DNA of 64,000 bases, from contig NZ_CP134605.1 in the NCBI RefSeq assembly GCF_031844685.1, forward strand, positions 3,368,001 to 3,432,000, written 5' to 3'. The stretch is from Streptomyces sp. ITFR-21. GTDB lineage: Bacteria; Actinomycetota; Actinomycetes; Streptomycetales; Streptomycetaceae. Of the stretch, positions 7,613 to 14,119 are shown piece by piece. The notes beneath the pieces were generated by a model, which worked only from the letters and a program-made list of their open reading frames with translations, did no database searches and was not told the origin of the DNA. The translations under genes and the position numbers were made by a program. Each line of letters starts with the position of its first letter. Positions within the stretch are counted from its first letter, which is position 1.

Positions 7613-7872
7613 CGGCCCGCCCCCGCCCCGTCGCAGGGCAGACCAGCCTCGGCCCGGTCCGTGGCGGCCAGGTCCTCGCGGACCAGGCGCTCGGTCCCGA
7701 CACCCCGGGCCGCACAGGCCAGGCTGTGAAACCACCGGGCCGAGCCGGCCGGCTCGGCCGCGCGCCGGACCTGGACCCAGCCCGCGGTCCGCACGGTGGT
7801 GGCGTCCAGATACGCCGCGGTCGACCCGCACCCCGACACCCCGCACACACCGTGACTCGTCGTCCCGGGCAT
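7609..7872 (-). CDS. Small hypothetical protein
   Basis: 87 residues from the ATG at 7872, overlapping the upstream stop by one base (TGATG). The N-terminus has HGVCGVSGCGS, and HSLACAARG lies further on, so a treble-clef-like zinc site is possible. WVQVRRAAEPAGSARWFHSLACAA resembles small zinc proteins with a beta-hairpin. Function unknown. Confidence 0.6.
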   Translation of the reverse strand: MPGTTSHGVCGVSGCGSTAAYLDATTVRTAGWVQVRRAAEPAGSARWFHSLACAARGVGTERLVREDLAATDRAEAGLPCDGAGAGR

Positions 7873-8381
7873 CAGTTCATCCCTTCCGCAGCCCCGGCCG
7901 GGGCCGGAACCGTCGTGGTGGTGGTCAGGACCGGCACGGTCCGGACCGCGTACCCGGTCGCGCTGGTGTGGGCACGGTGGACCTGCGCGAGCTCGGTCAC
8001 CGCCGGGTCATCGAGGCCGGGCAGCCACTCCAGGGCCAGGCCAGGGGCGCCGGCGCGGGCGCGGGCTTCGGCCTCGCACCGCGCCGCGGCCCCGTCCCGG
8101 GTCGCGTACGGGTGGTCGATCGGCAGGCCGTCCCGGAGCGGCAGGAACACCTGCCCCGGTATTGGCAACGGGGTGGTCTCCAGGCGCTCGATCTCCTCCA
8201 CCAGGAGGGCGACGATCTTGCCGGGGAACGGCGCTGCCGTGTAGGCGGCCGTCGACCGGGCGAACCGCTCGCGGACCTCGGCGACCCGCGGGTCCGGAGC
8301 CGGCGCGGCCGGGAGCCGCAGCATCCCCGCCCGGGCCACCGGCAGCGCCGCCCGCTCGGCCGCAGTCAGCTCCCCGGTCAC
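7872..8381 (-). CDS. Hypothetical element protein
   Basis: 169 residues. The GTG at 8381 (MTGELTAAERAAL) overlaps the upstream TGA (GTGA). It is soluble with no cysteine motif; a helical N-terminal half (VAEVRERFARSTAAY) is followed by mixed segments. The in-frame extension upstream to 8678 is glycine/arginine-rich antisense-like sequence and was discarded. Part of the coupled cluster. Confidence 0.65.
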   Translation of the reverse strand: MTGELTAAERAALPVARAGMLRLPAAPAPDPRVAEVRERFARSTAAYTAAPFPGKIVALLVEEIERLETTPLPIPGQVFLPLRDGLPIDHPYATRDGAAARCEAEARARAGAPGLALEWLPGLDDPAVTELAQVHRAHTSATGYAVRTVPVLTTTTTVPAPAGAAEGMN

Positions 8382-8737
8382 CGGGCACCACCCGCCGCGG
8401 GCACGGCCACCGGGAGCACCGGCACCGCCGGGTCCAGCAGCTGATGCCGCTGCTCCACCAGCTGCGCCTCGAGGTACGCGCGGTCCGGCCCCGTCAGATA
8501 CGGCAGCAGACTGCGCTGCACTCCCAGCCCGGCCATGCCGGTGGTGATCTCCAGCAGCGGCACCTGCGGCGCGGTCACGACGGCATCCGCCCAGGCCCGC
8601 ACGTGCGCGGCCCGGAGCGCCAGCTCGGCCTGATACCCGGCCCGGTCCTCGGCGGTAGGCGCCGGTACCGGCAGGCACAGCACATCGGAGACCGCCGCCG
8701 CGAAGGCCGCCACCTCAGATCGTGGGATCATGCTCAT
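8378..8737 (-). CDS. Hypothetical element protein
   Basis: 119 residues from ATG 8737, preceded by a GGAAGAGAGA ribosome-binding sequence. It is predicted to be all-helical (RSEVAAFAAAVSDVL ... YLTGPDRAYLEAQLVEQ). Its stop overlaps the next GTG. The 89-bp gap on its upstream side, before the HTH gene, may hold a promoter for the downstream operon. No family recognised. Confidence 0.65.
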   Translation of the reverse strand: MSMIPRSEVAAFAAAVSDVLCLPVPAPTAEDRAGYQAELALRAAHVRAWADAVVTAPQVPLLEITTGMAGLGVQRSLLPYLTGPDRAYLEAQLVEQRHQLLDPAVPVLPVAVPAAGGAR

Positions 8738-8826
8738 AGCTCTCTCTTCCGTTCGTTGTCTGCTGGAGTCGGGCTGCAGGGGCCGCACCGGGTCACGACC
8801 GGGCGGCCCCGTCCCATAGCCGCGAG

Positions 8827-9108
8827 TCACGCCGTTCTGCGGGCGCGGCGAGGGGGACGGGATTGCAGCAGGGTGATCGGGGGCAGGGCTGGCTGCTGCC
8901 GACCAGCAGTCGTTTCCGGGGCGGCCTCGATGACGGGGCGCTCCAGACGGCGCAGGATCACGTCGAGGTGAGACTGCAGGAACCTGATGCGATTTCCGGC
9001 CGCGCGCACGTGCGGGAAGCGCCGCTGCCGTGCTTGCTCTTTGACCCACCATTCGGAGCATCCGAGGGCTTCGGCGACCTCCGCCGGCGTGTGTAGGACG
9101 GGGATCAT
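8827..9108 (-). CDS. MerR/excisionase-type DNA-binding protein
   Basis: 93 residues from ATG 9108 (overlapping the upstream stop, ATGA). Residues 7-55 form a MerR-like winged helix: TPAEVAEALGCSEWWVKEQA, then RRFPHVRAAGNRIRFLQSHLD. This is the compact helix-turn-helix of excisionases and AlpA-like factors, with the usual R-I-R-F wing. The C-terminus is basic. With the adjacent 70-residue protein it could provide recombination directionality or regulation; which of the two is the functional excisionase cannot be told from sequence. Confidence 0.7.
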   Translation of the reverse strand: MIPVLHTPAEVAEALGCSEWWVKEQARQRRFPHVRAAGNRIRFLQSHLDVILRRLERPVIEAAPETTAGRQQPALPPITLLQSRPPRRARRTA

Positions 9109-9317
9109 GAGCCCGCCTGCTCCTGCTGGCTGATCCACTCGTCGACGACCTGGATGCGCGCAACCACACGCCGTCCCATCTGAAACGTTTTCGGGCCGAT
9201 CCCCCGCGTGCGCCACTTCCGGTACGTGCCGGGCAAGATCCCGAGCCTGCTGGCGATGCCGGGGCCGGCGGGGGTGTCTCTGATCCAGATCATCCCGGGT
9301 GGGGGGCTGCCTGCCAC
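9105..9317 (-). CDS. AlpA/excisionase-like small DNA-binding protein
   Basis: 70 residues. From residue 9 it reads MIWIRDTPAGPGIASRLGI, then TYRKWRTRGIGPKT and GRRVVARIQVVDEWI, the layout of small AlpA/Xis-type winged helices in which the wing ends in a basic V-x-R. An alternative start at the internal Met (residue 9) is possible. It overlaps the regulator gene upstream by 28 bp and the next MerR-like gene by 4 bp. Likely an excision or transcription factor of the element. Confidence 0.65.
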   Translation of the reverse strand: MAGSPPPGMIWIRDTPAGPGIASRLGILPGTYRKWRTRGIGPKTFQMGRRVVARIQVVDEWISQQEQAGS

Positions 9318-9601
9318 GGTTGCTCCTCCATGTCCAAGTGGCTCAATTCTCGATACGTTTCGTTCCGATTCGGAGACGCAGGCGGCGCGAAGAGCACCAG
9401 CAGGGCAACGCCGATCGTCTCCGATATACGGTGCGCTGCTCCCACGTCGCAGGCGCTCCTGCTGCCGCTCAGCAGGTGACCAATCGTGGCCCGGTCGACT
9501 CCGGACTCGGCAGACAGCTGACGAATGCTGAAAGGGGCACCCCGACCCGGGTGGTCCATCAACCAGCGGAGAATCCCGCGATCTCGGAGCGTGTACAGCA
9601 T
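9290..9601 (-). CDS. XRE-like HTH regulator, divergent from the plus-strand regulator
   Basis: 103 residues if started at the ATG at 9601 (MLYTLRDRGILRW); a GTG at 9628 would add nine residues. Residues about 22-60 form an XRE-type helix-turn-helix: SIRQLSAESGVDRATIGHLLSG. The gene faces another regulator across a 220-bp region containing inverted repeats, the arrangement of a phage-style lysis/lysogeny or integration/excision switch. It is the first gene of the long minus-strand cluster, so it may control that cluster. Confidence 0.75.
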   Translation of the reverse strand: MLYTLRDRGILRWLMDHPGRGAPFSIRQLSAESGVDRATIGHLLSGSRSACDVGAAHRISETIGVALLVLFAPPASPNRNETYRELSHLDMEEQPWQAAPHPG

Positions 9602-9821
9602 TTGCGCCCGTCTCTCGATCCGTGCCACCTCGTCTACGAACAGGAACACTAAAACATACTCGGAGACGATCCGTCTACAGATCGAGACGGTCGGATGCAG
9701 TCGGCCCAGTGGGTGTCGGGAATCGCTAGGCTGTCTCCCGTAGACAAAACGTCTACAGATGCAGACCGCACGGCGGTCTGGACAACGGTGGCTGCCCCCC
9801 AGCTGACCGAGAGAGGCGACC
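9602..9821. promoter_or_regulatory. Divergent regulatory region with repeated GTCTAC operator-like sites
   Basis: The spacer between the two divergent HTH genes contains GTCTAC at 9632-9637, 9673-9678 and 9751-9756 and its complement GTAGAC at 9740-9745. The last two form a perfect inverted repeat around AAAAC. GTCTACAGAT occurs twice (9673-9682, 9751-9760). Two further inverted repeats are CCGTCT/AGACGG (arms 9671-9676 and 9685-9690) and CAGACCG/CGGTCTG (arms 9762-9768 and 9774-9780). These are good operator candidates for the flanking HTH proteins. TAGGCT near 9727 could be a -10 element for the plus-strand gene. Confidence 0.65.
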
Positions 9822-10280
9822 ATGGGTGCAGATCACACCCCTGACAGCGCACACGCAGAGCAACAAGACATCCCCCCGCATCTAATGCGCCAGATGAATC
9901 GGGACGACCTGAGCCGCCTCGTGCGAGAGGCCAACGATGCTGGCGTCAGCTATCAGACCATGGCAGACCGGGCCGAGGCTGCCGGCCATCCCGTGAGCAA
10001 GCCCTACCTGCAGAAACTGGCCACCAACCAGATCTCAGCCGCCCCCAGCACTGAACGACTCCGGGGCATCGCGGCCGCGCTGAAGCTACCGCTGGCCCGA
10101 GTGCAGAAGGCTGCCGCGGCTCAGTACCTCCAGTACGAGACCAGCGAACTGGCGGGCTACAGCGAGGACGTGCGGATCGTCGTCGCTCACCTGGGGGCGA
10201 TGTCAGCAGCTGACCAGCGACGGTGGCGAGCCATGATCGAGGCGGCTGAGCAGGCGGATGCGGATGGGGACCCCGACTGA
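9822..10280 (+). CDS. HTH regulator of the element (phage-repressor-like)
   Basis: 152 residues, ATG at 9822 with GAGAGGCGACC upstream. Residues 28-90 resemble an XRE-type domain: LSRLVREANDAGVSYQTMADRAEA, then KPYLQKLATNQ and STERLRGIAAALKLPLARVQ, the usual helix-turn-helix plus AAAL-x-L-P closing helix. The C-terminal part contains HLGAMSAADQRRWRAMIEA, seen in actinomycete phage/element regulators. It probably represses or activates promoters in the adjacent divergent region and of the downstream duplicated gene and integrase. Confidence 0.75.
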   Translation: MGADHTPDSAHAEQQDIPPHLMRQMNRDDLSRLVREANDAGVSYQTMADRAEAAGHPVSKPYLQKLATNQISAAPSTERLRGIAAALKLPLARVQKAAAAQYLQYETSELAGYSEDVRIVVAHLGAMSAADQRRWRAMIEAAEQADADGDPD

Positions 10281-10357
10281 TCGCATTTGCGTGGGGATAC
10301 GCCTGCTGAAACACGTATCGTCAATACACGAACACAAAATGACCAGGGGGGTCGTTC

Positions 10358-10801
10358 GTGATCAGATACAGGCAGGCACCGGTCCCAGCGCTCGCAGCCG
10401 TCACCCTCGCGGAGCGACGCGGGGACATCACAGCGTGGGTGGACCCGTCGCTGGGGCCCGACGAGATGATGGCGGCGCTCAACGCCGCATTCGAGGAACT
10501 GCTGGCGGACGGCGGCCTGGTCCACCTGTGGCGCGGCGAGGTGGTCCAGCTAGGGGGGGACCGCCTCCGAACAATGGCGATCAGATACAGGCAGGCACCG
10601 GTCCCAGCGCTCGCAGCCGTCACCCTCGCGGAGCGACGCGGGGACATCACAGCGTGGGTGGACCCGTCGCTGGGGCCCGACGAGATGATGGCGGCGCTCA
10701 ACGCCGCATTCGAGGAACTGCTGGCGGACGGCGGCCTGGTCCACCTGTGGCGCGGCGAGGTGGTCCAGCTAGGGGGGGACCGCCTCCGAACAATGGTGTA
10801 A
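10358..10801 (+). CDS. Tandem two-module small protein (73-residue unit duplicated)
   Basis: 147 residues from GTG 10358. Residues 2-74 and 75-147 are the same module (IRYRQAPVPALAAVTLAERR ... RLRTM), differing only in the last residue (A versus V), because 219 bp are duplicated head to tail. Each module has a strand-rich start, DITAWVDPSLGPDEMMAALN, and a helix (AAFEELLADGGLVHLW). Short Streptomyces proteins with an ITAWVDP core are familiar but unassigned. The position between regulator and integrase is where small excision factors often sit; no HTH is visible. The ancestral gene was probably one module of about 73 residues. Confidence 0.65.
   Translation: MIRYRQAPVPALAAVTLAERRGDITAWVDPSLGPDEMMAALNAAFEELLADGGLVHLWRGEVVQLGGDRLRTMAIRYRQAPVPALAAVTLAERRGDITAWVDPSLGPDEMMAALNAAFEELLADGGLVHLWRGEVVQLGGDRLRTMV
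10361..10798. repeat. Perfect 219-bp tandem duplication, two units
   Basis: Unit 1 is 10361-10579 and unit 2 is 10580-10798. They differ at one base, the second-last of the unit (C in the first, T in the second), and the reading frame is preserved (219 = 73 codons). The near-identity implies a very recent duplication, or an assembly artefact if reads did not span it. Confidence 0.95.
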
Positions 10802-10850
10802 ATCACCTCGGCGTGGCTGATGCCCCCGAGGTCCAGCCAGAGGACTCGGG

Positions 10851-12425
10851 TTGGGGTATCCAGAAAGACGTCAGGACCGGGCGGGCGATGTCTACTACAG
10901 AGCCCGGTACAAAATCGCGCCGGGCAGGTACGGGACCGTCAAGGACGCCTACGGGCGCACCGTCAAGTTCCCGACGAAGCGCGCGGCGACCCAGGCCGCG
11001 AACGACCAGGAGGCGGCCGAGCGGGCGAGGACCGCACCCGTCGCCCAGCCCGTCGACCGGACTCCGGAGACCTTCGCGCAGTTCGCCAACCGGTGGTACG
11101 CGGGCCTCGATCTTGCGCTGAGCACCATGCAGAACTACCGGAACCATCTGGAGACTCACCTGCTGCCGGCGTTCGGCGAAATGCTGATGACTGAAATTGA
11201 CGAGGAGACCGTCAATCTCTGGAGTAGGTCGGAGAGCGACCGAGGTTATCCGGCATCGAGTATCCGCACCTGGCGGTCCACGCTGCACGTCATGCTAGGC
11301 GATGCTGTAGAGCAGAAACTCATCCCTGCCAACGTCGCCACGACTCGACGCGGGCGTGGAAAGCGAGCCGGCCGGAGCACGGGAAATCGTCGCGGACCGG
11401 AGAAGGCCGTCGTTGATGCCGTCTCGGCTCTCATTATCGCGGAGCGGGCGGGTATTTTGACAGGTCGAGATGACGAGTTTATAGCTGTGATCATGGATTT
11501 CTACACGGGCATGCGGTGGGGTGAGATCGTCGGACTCAAGCCCTCGTTTGTCCGGCCCCATTGGATACGGATCGAGTTCCAGCTGTACGAACTCGATGGC
11601 GGGGTCCTGGTCGAGGGGGCGCCGAAAGACGACTCGTACCGTGACATCGACATACCCCGGTTTCTCTCCGATCTGCTCAGACCCCTCGTCGCCCTCCGGC
11701 CGCCGTGCAATTGCCACGGGGCAAAATACGTTTTCACCGGCCCTGAGCGGCTGACGCCCCTTCCTAGGGCCCTGATAGCCGAGGCCGCCGGCGTGAGCCT
11801 CGCTACCGTCTCCCGCTCGATCTCGGGGGGGCCGGTGGCCGCCTCGACCCGTGCCCGGGTACTGGCCGCACGGGACCAGCTGCCGGTGCCGCAGTCCATG
11901 ATCCTGCCTCACTGGGAACGCGACTCGTGGCGTCGCGAGGTGTTCGCGCCGGCGGCATCCGGGTGGTATCCCCGCCAGGGCGTTGATGAGCCGGCCAGGC
12001 CGGTGCGCCTGCTGGCAGACCCGTGGCCGGGCAAGGTCATCCGGGGGCGACACTCGGCAGCGAAGGCGCAGGCCTGCTGGTCCCCTATCGAGGCTGATCT
12101 GACGACCCACGGTCTGCGCCACTCCCACCGCACCGTGATGGAGGATCTCGGTACGCCCCGCGTCCTCATGGATGACCGCATGGGGCACCTGGACGGCTCT
12201 GTGTCGGCGCAATACGCGCACATCGCCCCAGGCATGGTCCAGCGACTCATGGAGGATCTGACGGGCCTGTGGGAGGCAGCGCTGCAGGTGCGTGCGGGGA
12301 TGCATCCGCGGTCGCCCGTGGCGGCTCTCGACCAGCTGCTGCAGAGCCTCTCTCCAAGATCATCTCCCATAGCTCTCCCAGAGCGGCGGGATCGAGGGAG
12401 GCGGGCCAGTCTGCGCCTGCTCTGA
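10851..12425 (+). CDS. int: Tyrosine recombinase (site-specific integrase) with inserted LacI-type HTH
   Basis: 524 residues. The TTG at 10851 gives MGYPERRQDRAGDVYYRARYKI, the usual start of this actinomycete integrase family, with AGAGGA upstream. Arm-binding and core-binding domains occupy about 1-150 (STMQNYRNHLETHLLPAFGE). The catalytic domain has R in TGMRWGEIVGL (about residue 221), HGLRHSHRT (His-x-x-Arg, about 419-427), a downstream His in MGHLDGS and the nucleophile Tyr in SAQYAHI. Between the first Arg and HxxR lies AGVSLATVSRSISGGP ... RARVLAA, a LacI-family helix-turn-helix. It would catalyse integration and excision at the ino1 3' end immediately downstream. Confidence 0.9.
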   Translation: MGYPERRQDRAGDVYYRARYKIAPGRYGTVKDAYGRTVKFPTKRAATQAANDQEAAERARTAPVAQPVDRTPETFAQFANRWYAGLDLALSTMQNYRNHLETHLLPAFGEMLMTEIDEETVNLWSRSESDRGYPASSIRTWRSTLHVMLGDAVEQKLIPANVATTRRGRGKRAGRSTGNRRGPEKAVVDAVSALIIAERAGILTGRDDEFIAVIMDFYTGMRWGEIVGLKPSFVRPHWIRIEFQLYELDGGVLVEGAPKDDSYRDIDIPRFLSDLLRPLVALRPPCNCHGAKYVFTGPERLTPLPRALIAEAAGVSLATVSRSISGGPVAASTRARVLAARDQLPVPQSMILPHWERDSWRREVFAPAASGWYPRQGVDEPARPVRLLADPWPGKVIRGRHSAAKAQACWSPIEADLTTHGLRHSHRTVMEDLGTPRVLMDDRMGHLDGSVSAQYAHIAPGMVQRLMEDLTGLWEAALQVRAGMHPRSPVAALDQLLQSLSPRSSPIALPERRDRGRRASLRLL

Positions 12426-12459
12426 CCTGCTGCTCCTATTGGACTCTGCACAGTAGCGG

Positions 12460-12555
12460 TCTTCCTACTTCATGAAGTCCCCGCCGGTGCAGTACTTCGA
12501 CGACGAGGCCCGCGACAACGTGGAGAAGTTCATCCGCGGCGAGGTCGAGCGCTGA
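12460..12555 (+). pseudogene. ino1: 3' fragment of ino1 (inositol-3-phosphate synthase), probable attR
   Basis: In frame the stretch reads SSYFMKSPPVQYFDDEARDN ... up to a TGA at 12553-12555. This is the conserved C-terminus I recognise from streptomycete myo-inositol-1-phosphate synthase, and S. coelicolor has that gene in the same place relative to the MFS and pcnA genes. An in-frame TAG lies just upstream at 12454-12456, and similarity stops near 12460, so the body of ino1 is missing here. The simplest reading is integration into the 3' end of ino1, with the full-length gene restored at the other element end outside the window. The att core should lie inside this fragment. Confidence 0.75.
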
Positions 12556-12702
12556 CCCGTGCGATCCCGCGCTGTCCGGGTGAGCGGCGTCCTCGCCGTG
12601 ATCTCCGGACCGTGTGATCGGCTGCCGCCGGACCGTACGGTCCGCTGAGTCCGGCTCGACCGGCCCGGCCGGCCCGTCGGACGGGCAGCCCGGCACAGAC
12701 GA

Positions 12703-12731
12703 AAGGCCCCGGGGCGCGTTCCCGGGGCCTT
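12703..12731 (+). terminator. Rho-independent-type hairpin after the ino1 3' end
   Basis: A perfect 11-bp stem (AAGGCCCCGGG / CCCGGGGCCTT, arms 12703-12713 and 12721-12731) with a 7-nt loop lies between the ino1 stop and the MFS start. No long T tract follows, as is common in streptomycetes. It ends only 23 bp before the MFS start codon, so the MFS promoter or leader overlaps it. Confidence 0.7.
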
Positions 12732-12754
12732 CCCTGTCGTGTGAGGCTGTGTCC

Positions 12755-14053
12755 ATGTCCGTTGTGCGGGATCTGCGCGTGCTGCTGAGGCTGCCCCACT
12801 TCCGGCGGCTGCTGGTGGTGCGTCTGCTGTCCCAGCTCTCCGACGGCGTCTTCCAGGTCGCGCTCGCCGCCTATGTGGTCTTCTCTCCGGAGCAGCAGGC
12901 GTCACCAGGCGCGGTGGCCTCCGCGATGGCTGTACTGCTGCTGCCGTACTCACTGTTCGGGCCTTTCACCGGGGTGCTGCTGGACCGCTGGCGGCGCCGG
13001 CAGGTGCTGCTGTACTGCAACCTGCTGCGAGCGGCGCTGTCCTGCGGTACCGCCGGGCTGATCCTGCTGCACGTGCCGGACTGGCTGTTCTATCTCGCCG
13101 CGCTGTCCGTCACGGGCGTCAACCGCTTCGTGCTGGCCGGGCTGTCCGCCGCGCTGCCCCGAGTGGTGGACGCCGCACGGCTGGTGACCGCCAACTCGCT
13201 CACCCCCACCGCCGGCACCCTCGCGGCCGCCATCGGCGGGGGCGCGGCCTTCGTGGTGCACCTCTTCGTCCCCGCCGGGTCCGGCGCCGACGCGGCCACG
13301 GTGCTGCTGGGCGGATTCCTCTACCTGTGCGCCGGGCTGTCCTCGCTCGCTCTGGGCCGCGACGTGCTGGGCCCCGAGCTGATCGGGAACGGTCCGCGGC
13401 TCGGCGCCGCACTCGCCTCCACCGCCCGCGGCCTCACCGACGGTCTGGCACATCTACGGCAGCGGCCCACCGCCCGGCAGGCGCTCACCGCGATGACCGC
13501 GATGCGGTTCTGCTACGGCGCCCTCACCGTGACCTTGCTGATGCTCTGCCGCTACGCCTGGTCCGACCCGTCCGACAGCGGCGCGGGCCTGGCGCTGCTG
13601 GGCCTCGCGGTCGGCATATCGGCGGCCGGATTCTTCACCGCGGCGATCATCACCCCGTGGGCCACCGTCCGCTTCGGCACCGCGGGCTGGATCGCCGGCT
13701 GCTCGGCCGCCTCCGCGGTCCTGCTGCCGCCACTCGCCCTGACCTTCACCGCCACTCCGATGCTGCTCGCCGCTTTCGCGCTCGGCATCACCACTCAGGG
13801 CGCGAAGATAGCCACGGACACCGTGATGCAGACCCGGGTCGACGACGACTACCGGGGCCGGGTGTTCTCCCTGTACGACGTCGCCTTCAATGTCGCCTTC
13901 GTGGGCGCCGCCGCAGTCGCCGCGCTGATCCTGCCGGCCGACGGCCGCTCGGCCACCCTCGTCCTCGCCCTGTCACTGATCTACGCGGCGGTGGCCGCCG
14001 GGGTGATGCGTGTCGAGCGGCTGACACCGGAGGAAACCGGGCTGCGGACGTAA
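12755..14053 (+). CDS. MFS transporter
   Basis: 432 residues. The ATG at 12755 (MSVVRDLRVLLRLPHFRRLL) has GTGAGG 8 bp upstream and gives a cytosolic N-terminus directly before the first helix. Twelve hydrophobic segments alternate with short loops. The loop GPFTGVLLDRWRRRQVLLYC matches the MFS signature motif A between helices 2 and 3, and DDDYRGRVFSLYDVAFNV is typical of the drug/enterobactin-exporter-like group. Likely a proton-coupled exporter of unknown substrate. It sits between the ino1 fragment and pcnA, as in related genomes, so it is core and not part of the element. Confidence 0.85.
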   Translation: MSVVRDLRVLLRLPHFRRLLVVRLLSQLSDGVFQVALAAYVVFSPEQQASPGAVASAMAVLLLPYSLFGPFTGVLLDRWRRRQVLLYCNLLRAALSCGTAGLILLHVPDWLFYLAALSVTGVNRFVLAGLSAALPRVVDAARLVTANSLTPTAGTLAAAIGGGAAFVVHLFVPAGSGADAATVLLGGFLYLCAGLSSLALGRDVLGPELIGNGPRLGAALASTARGLTDGLAHLRQRPTARQALTAMTAMRFCYGALTVTLLMLCRYAWSDPSDSGAGLALLGLAVGISAAGFFTAAIITPWATVRFGTAGWIAGCSAASAVLLPPLALTFTATPMLLAAFALGITTQGAKIATDTVMQTRVDDDYRGRVFSLYDVAFNVAFVGAAAVAALILPADGRSATLVLALSLIYAAVAAGVMRVERLTPEETGLRT

Positions 14054-14063
14054 GCGCGCCCGG

Positions 14064-14079
14064 TGTTCCACGTGGAACA
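14064..14079. promoter_or_regulatory. parS-like site 1
   Basis: TGTTCCACGTGGAACA, a perfect 16-bp palindrome with the CACGTG core of Streptomyces parS (consensus GTTTCACGTGAAAC). It lies between the MFS and pcnA stops, 24 bp from an identical copy. Expected ParB nucleation site. Confidence 0.85.
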
Positions 14080-14087
14080 TCGGGCTG

Positions 14088-14103
14088 TGTTCCACGTGGA
14101 ACA
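14088..14103. promoter_or_regulatory. parS-like site 2
   Basis: A second identical palindrome, starting 24 bp after the first. The pair lies between two convergent genes, so it may also contribute a hairpin to termination. Confidence 0.85.
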
Positions 14104-14119
14104 TCGCCCCCCGCCAGGC

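Larger units (their letters stand above)
1..12460. mobile_element. Integrase-proximal part of an actinomycete integrative element (AICE-like), left end outside window
   Basis: From the left edge to about 12460 the genes are accessory: an integrase reading toward the right boundary, divergent phage-style regulators, an AlpA/excisionase-like protein and a long minus-strand cluster of small overlapping zinc-finger and HTH genes. Core chromosomal genes begin immediately after the ino1 fragment. The gene set resembles actinomycete integrative and conjugative elements. No FtsK/Tra-type translocase or replication initiator is visible, so either they lie left of the window or this is a non-conjugative relative. 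The right boundary near 12460 is inferred from where ino1 similarity starts; the left boundary is not visible. Confidence 0.8.

Noticed and set aside
10321..10806. Minus-strand frame opposite the duplicated gene
   Set aside because: It mirrors the tandem duplication, is Ser/Arg-rich, and lacks a start region; the plus frame has a proper start and reads toward int.
1..12460. A toxin-antitoxin or restriction system inside the element
   Set aside because: I looked for endonuclease, methyltransferase, RelE/VapC/HicA-type and abortive-infection motifs and saw none; only the single exoribonuclease is present.
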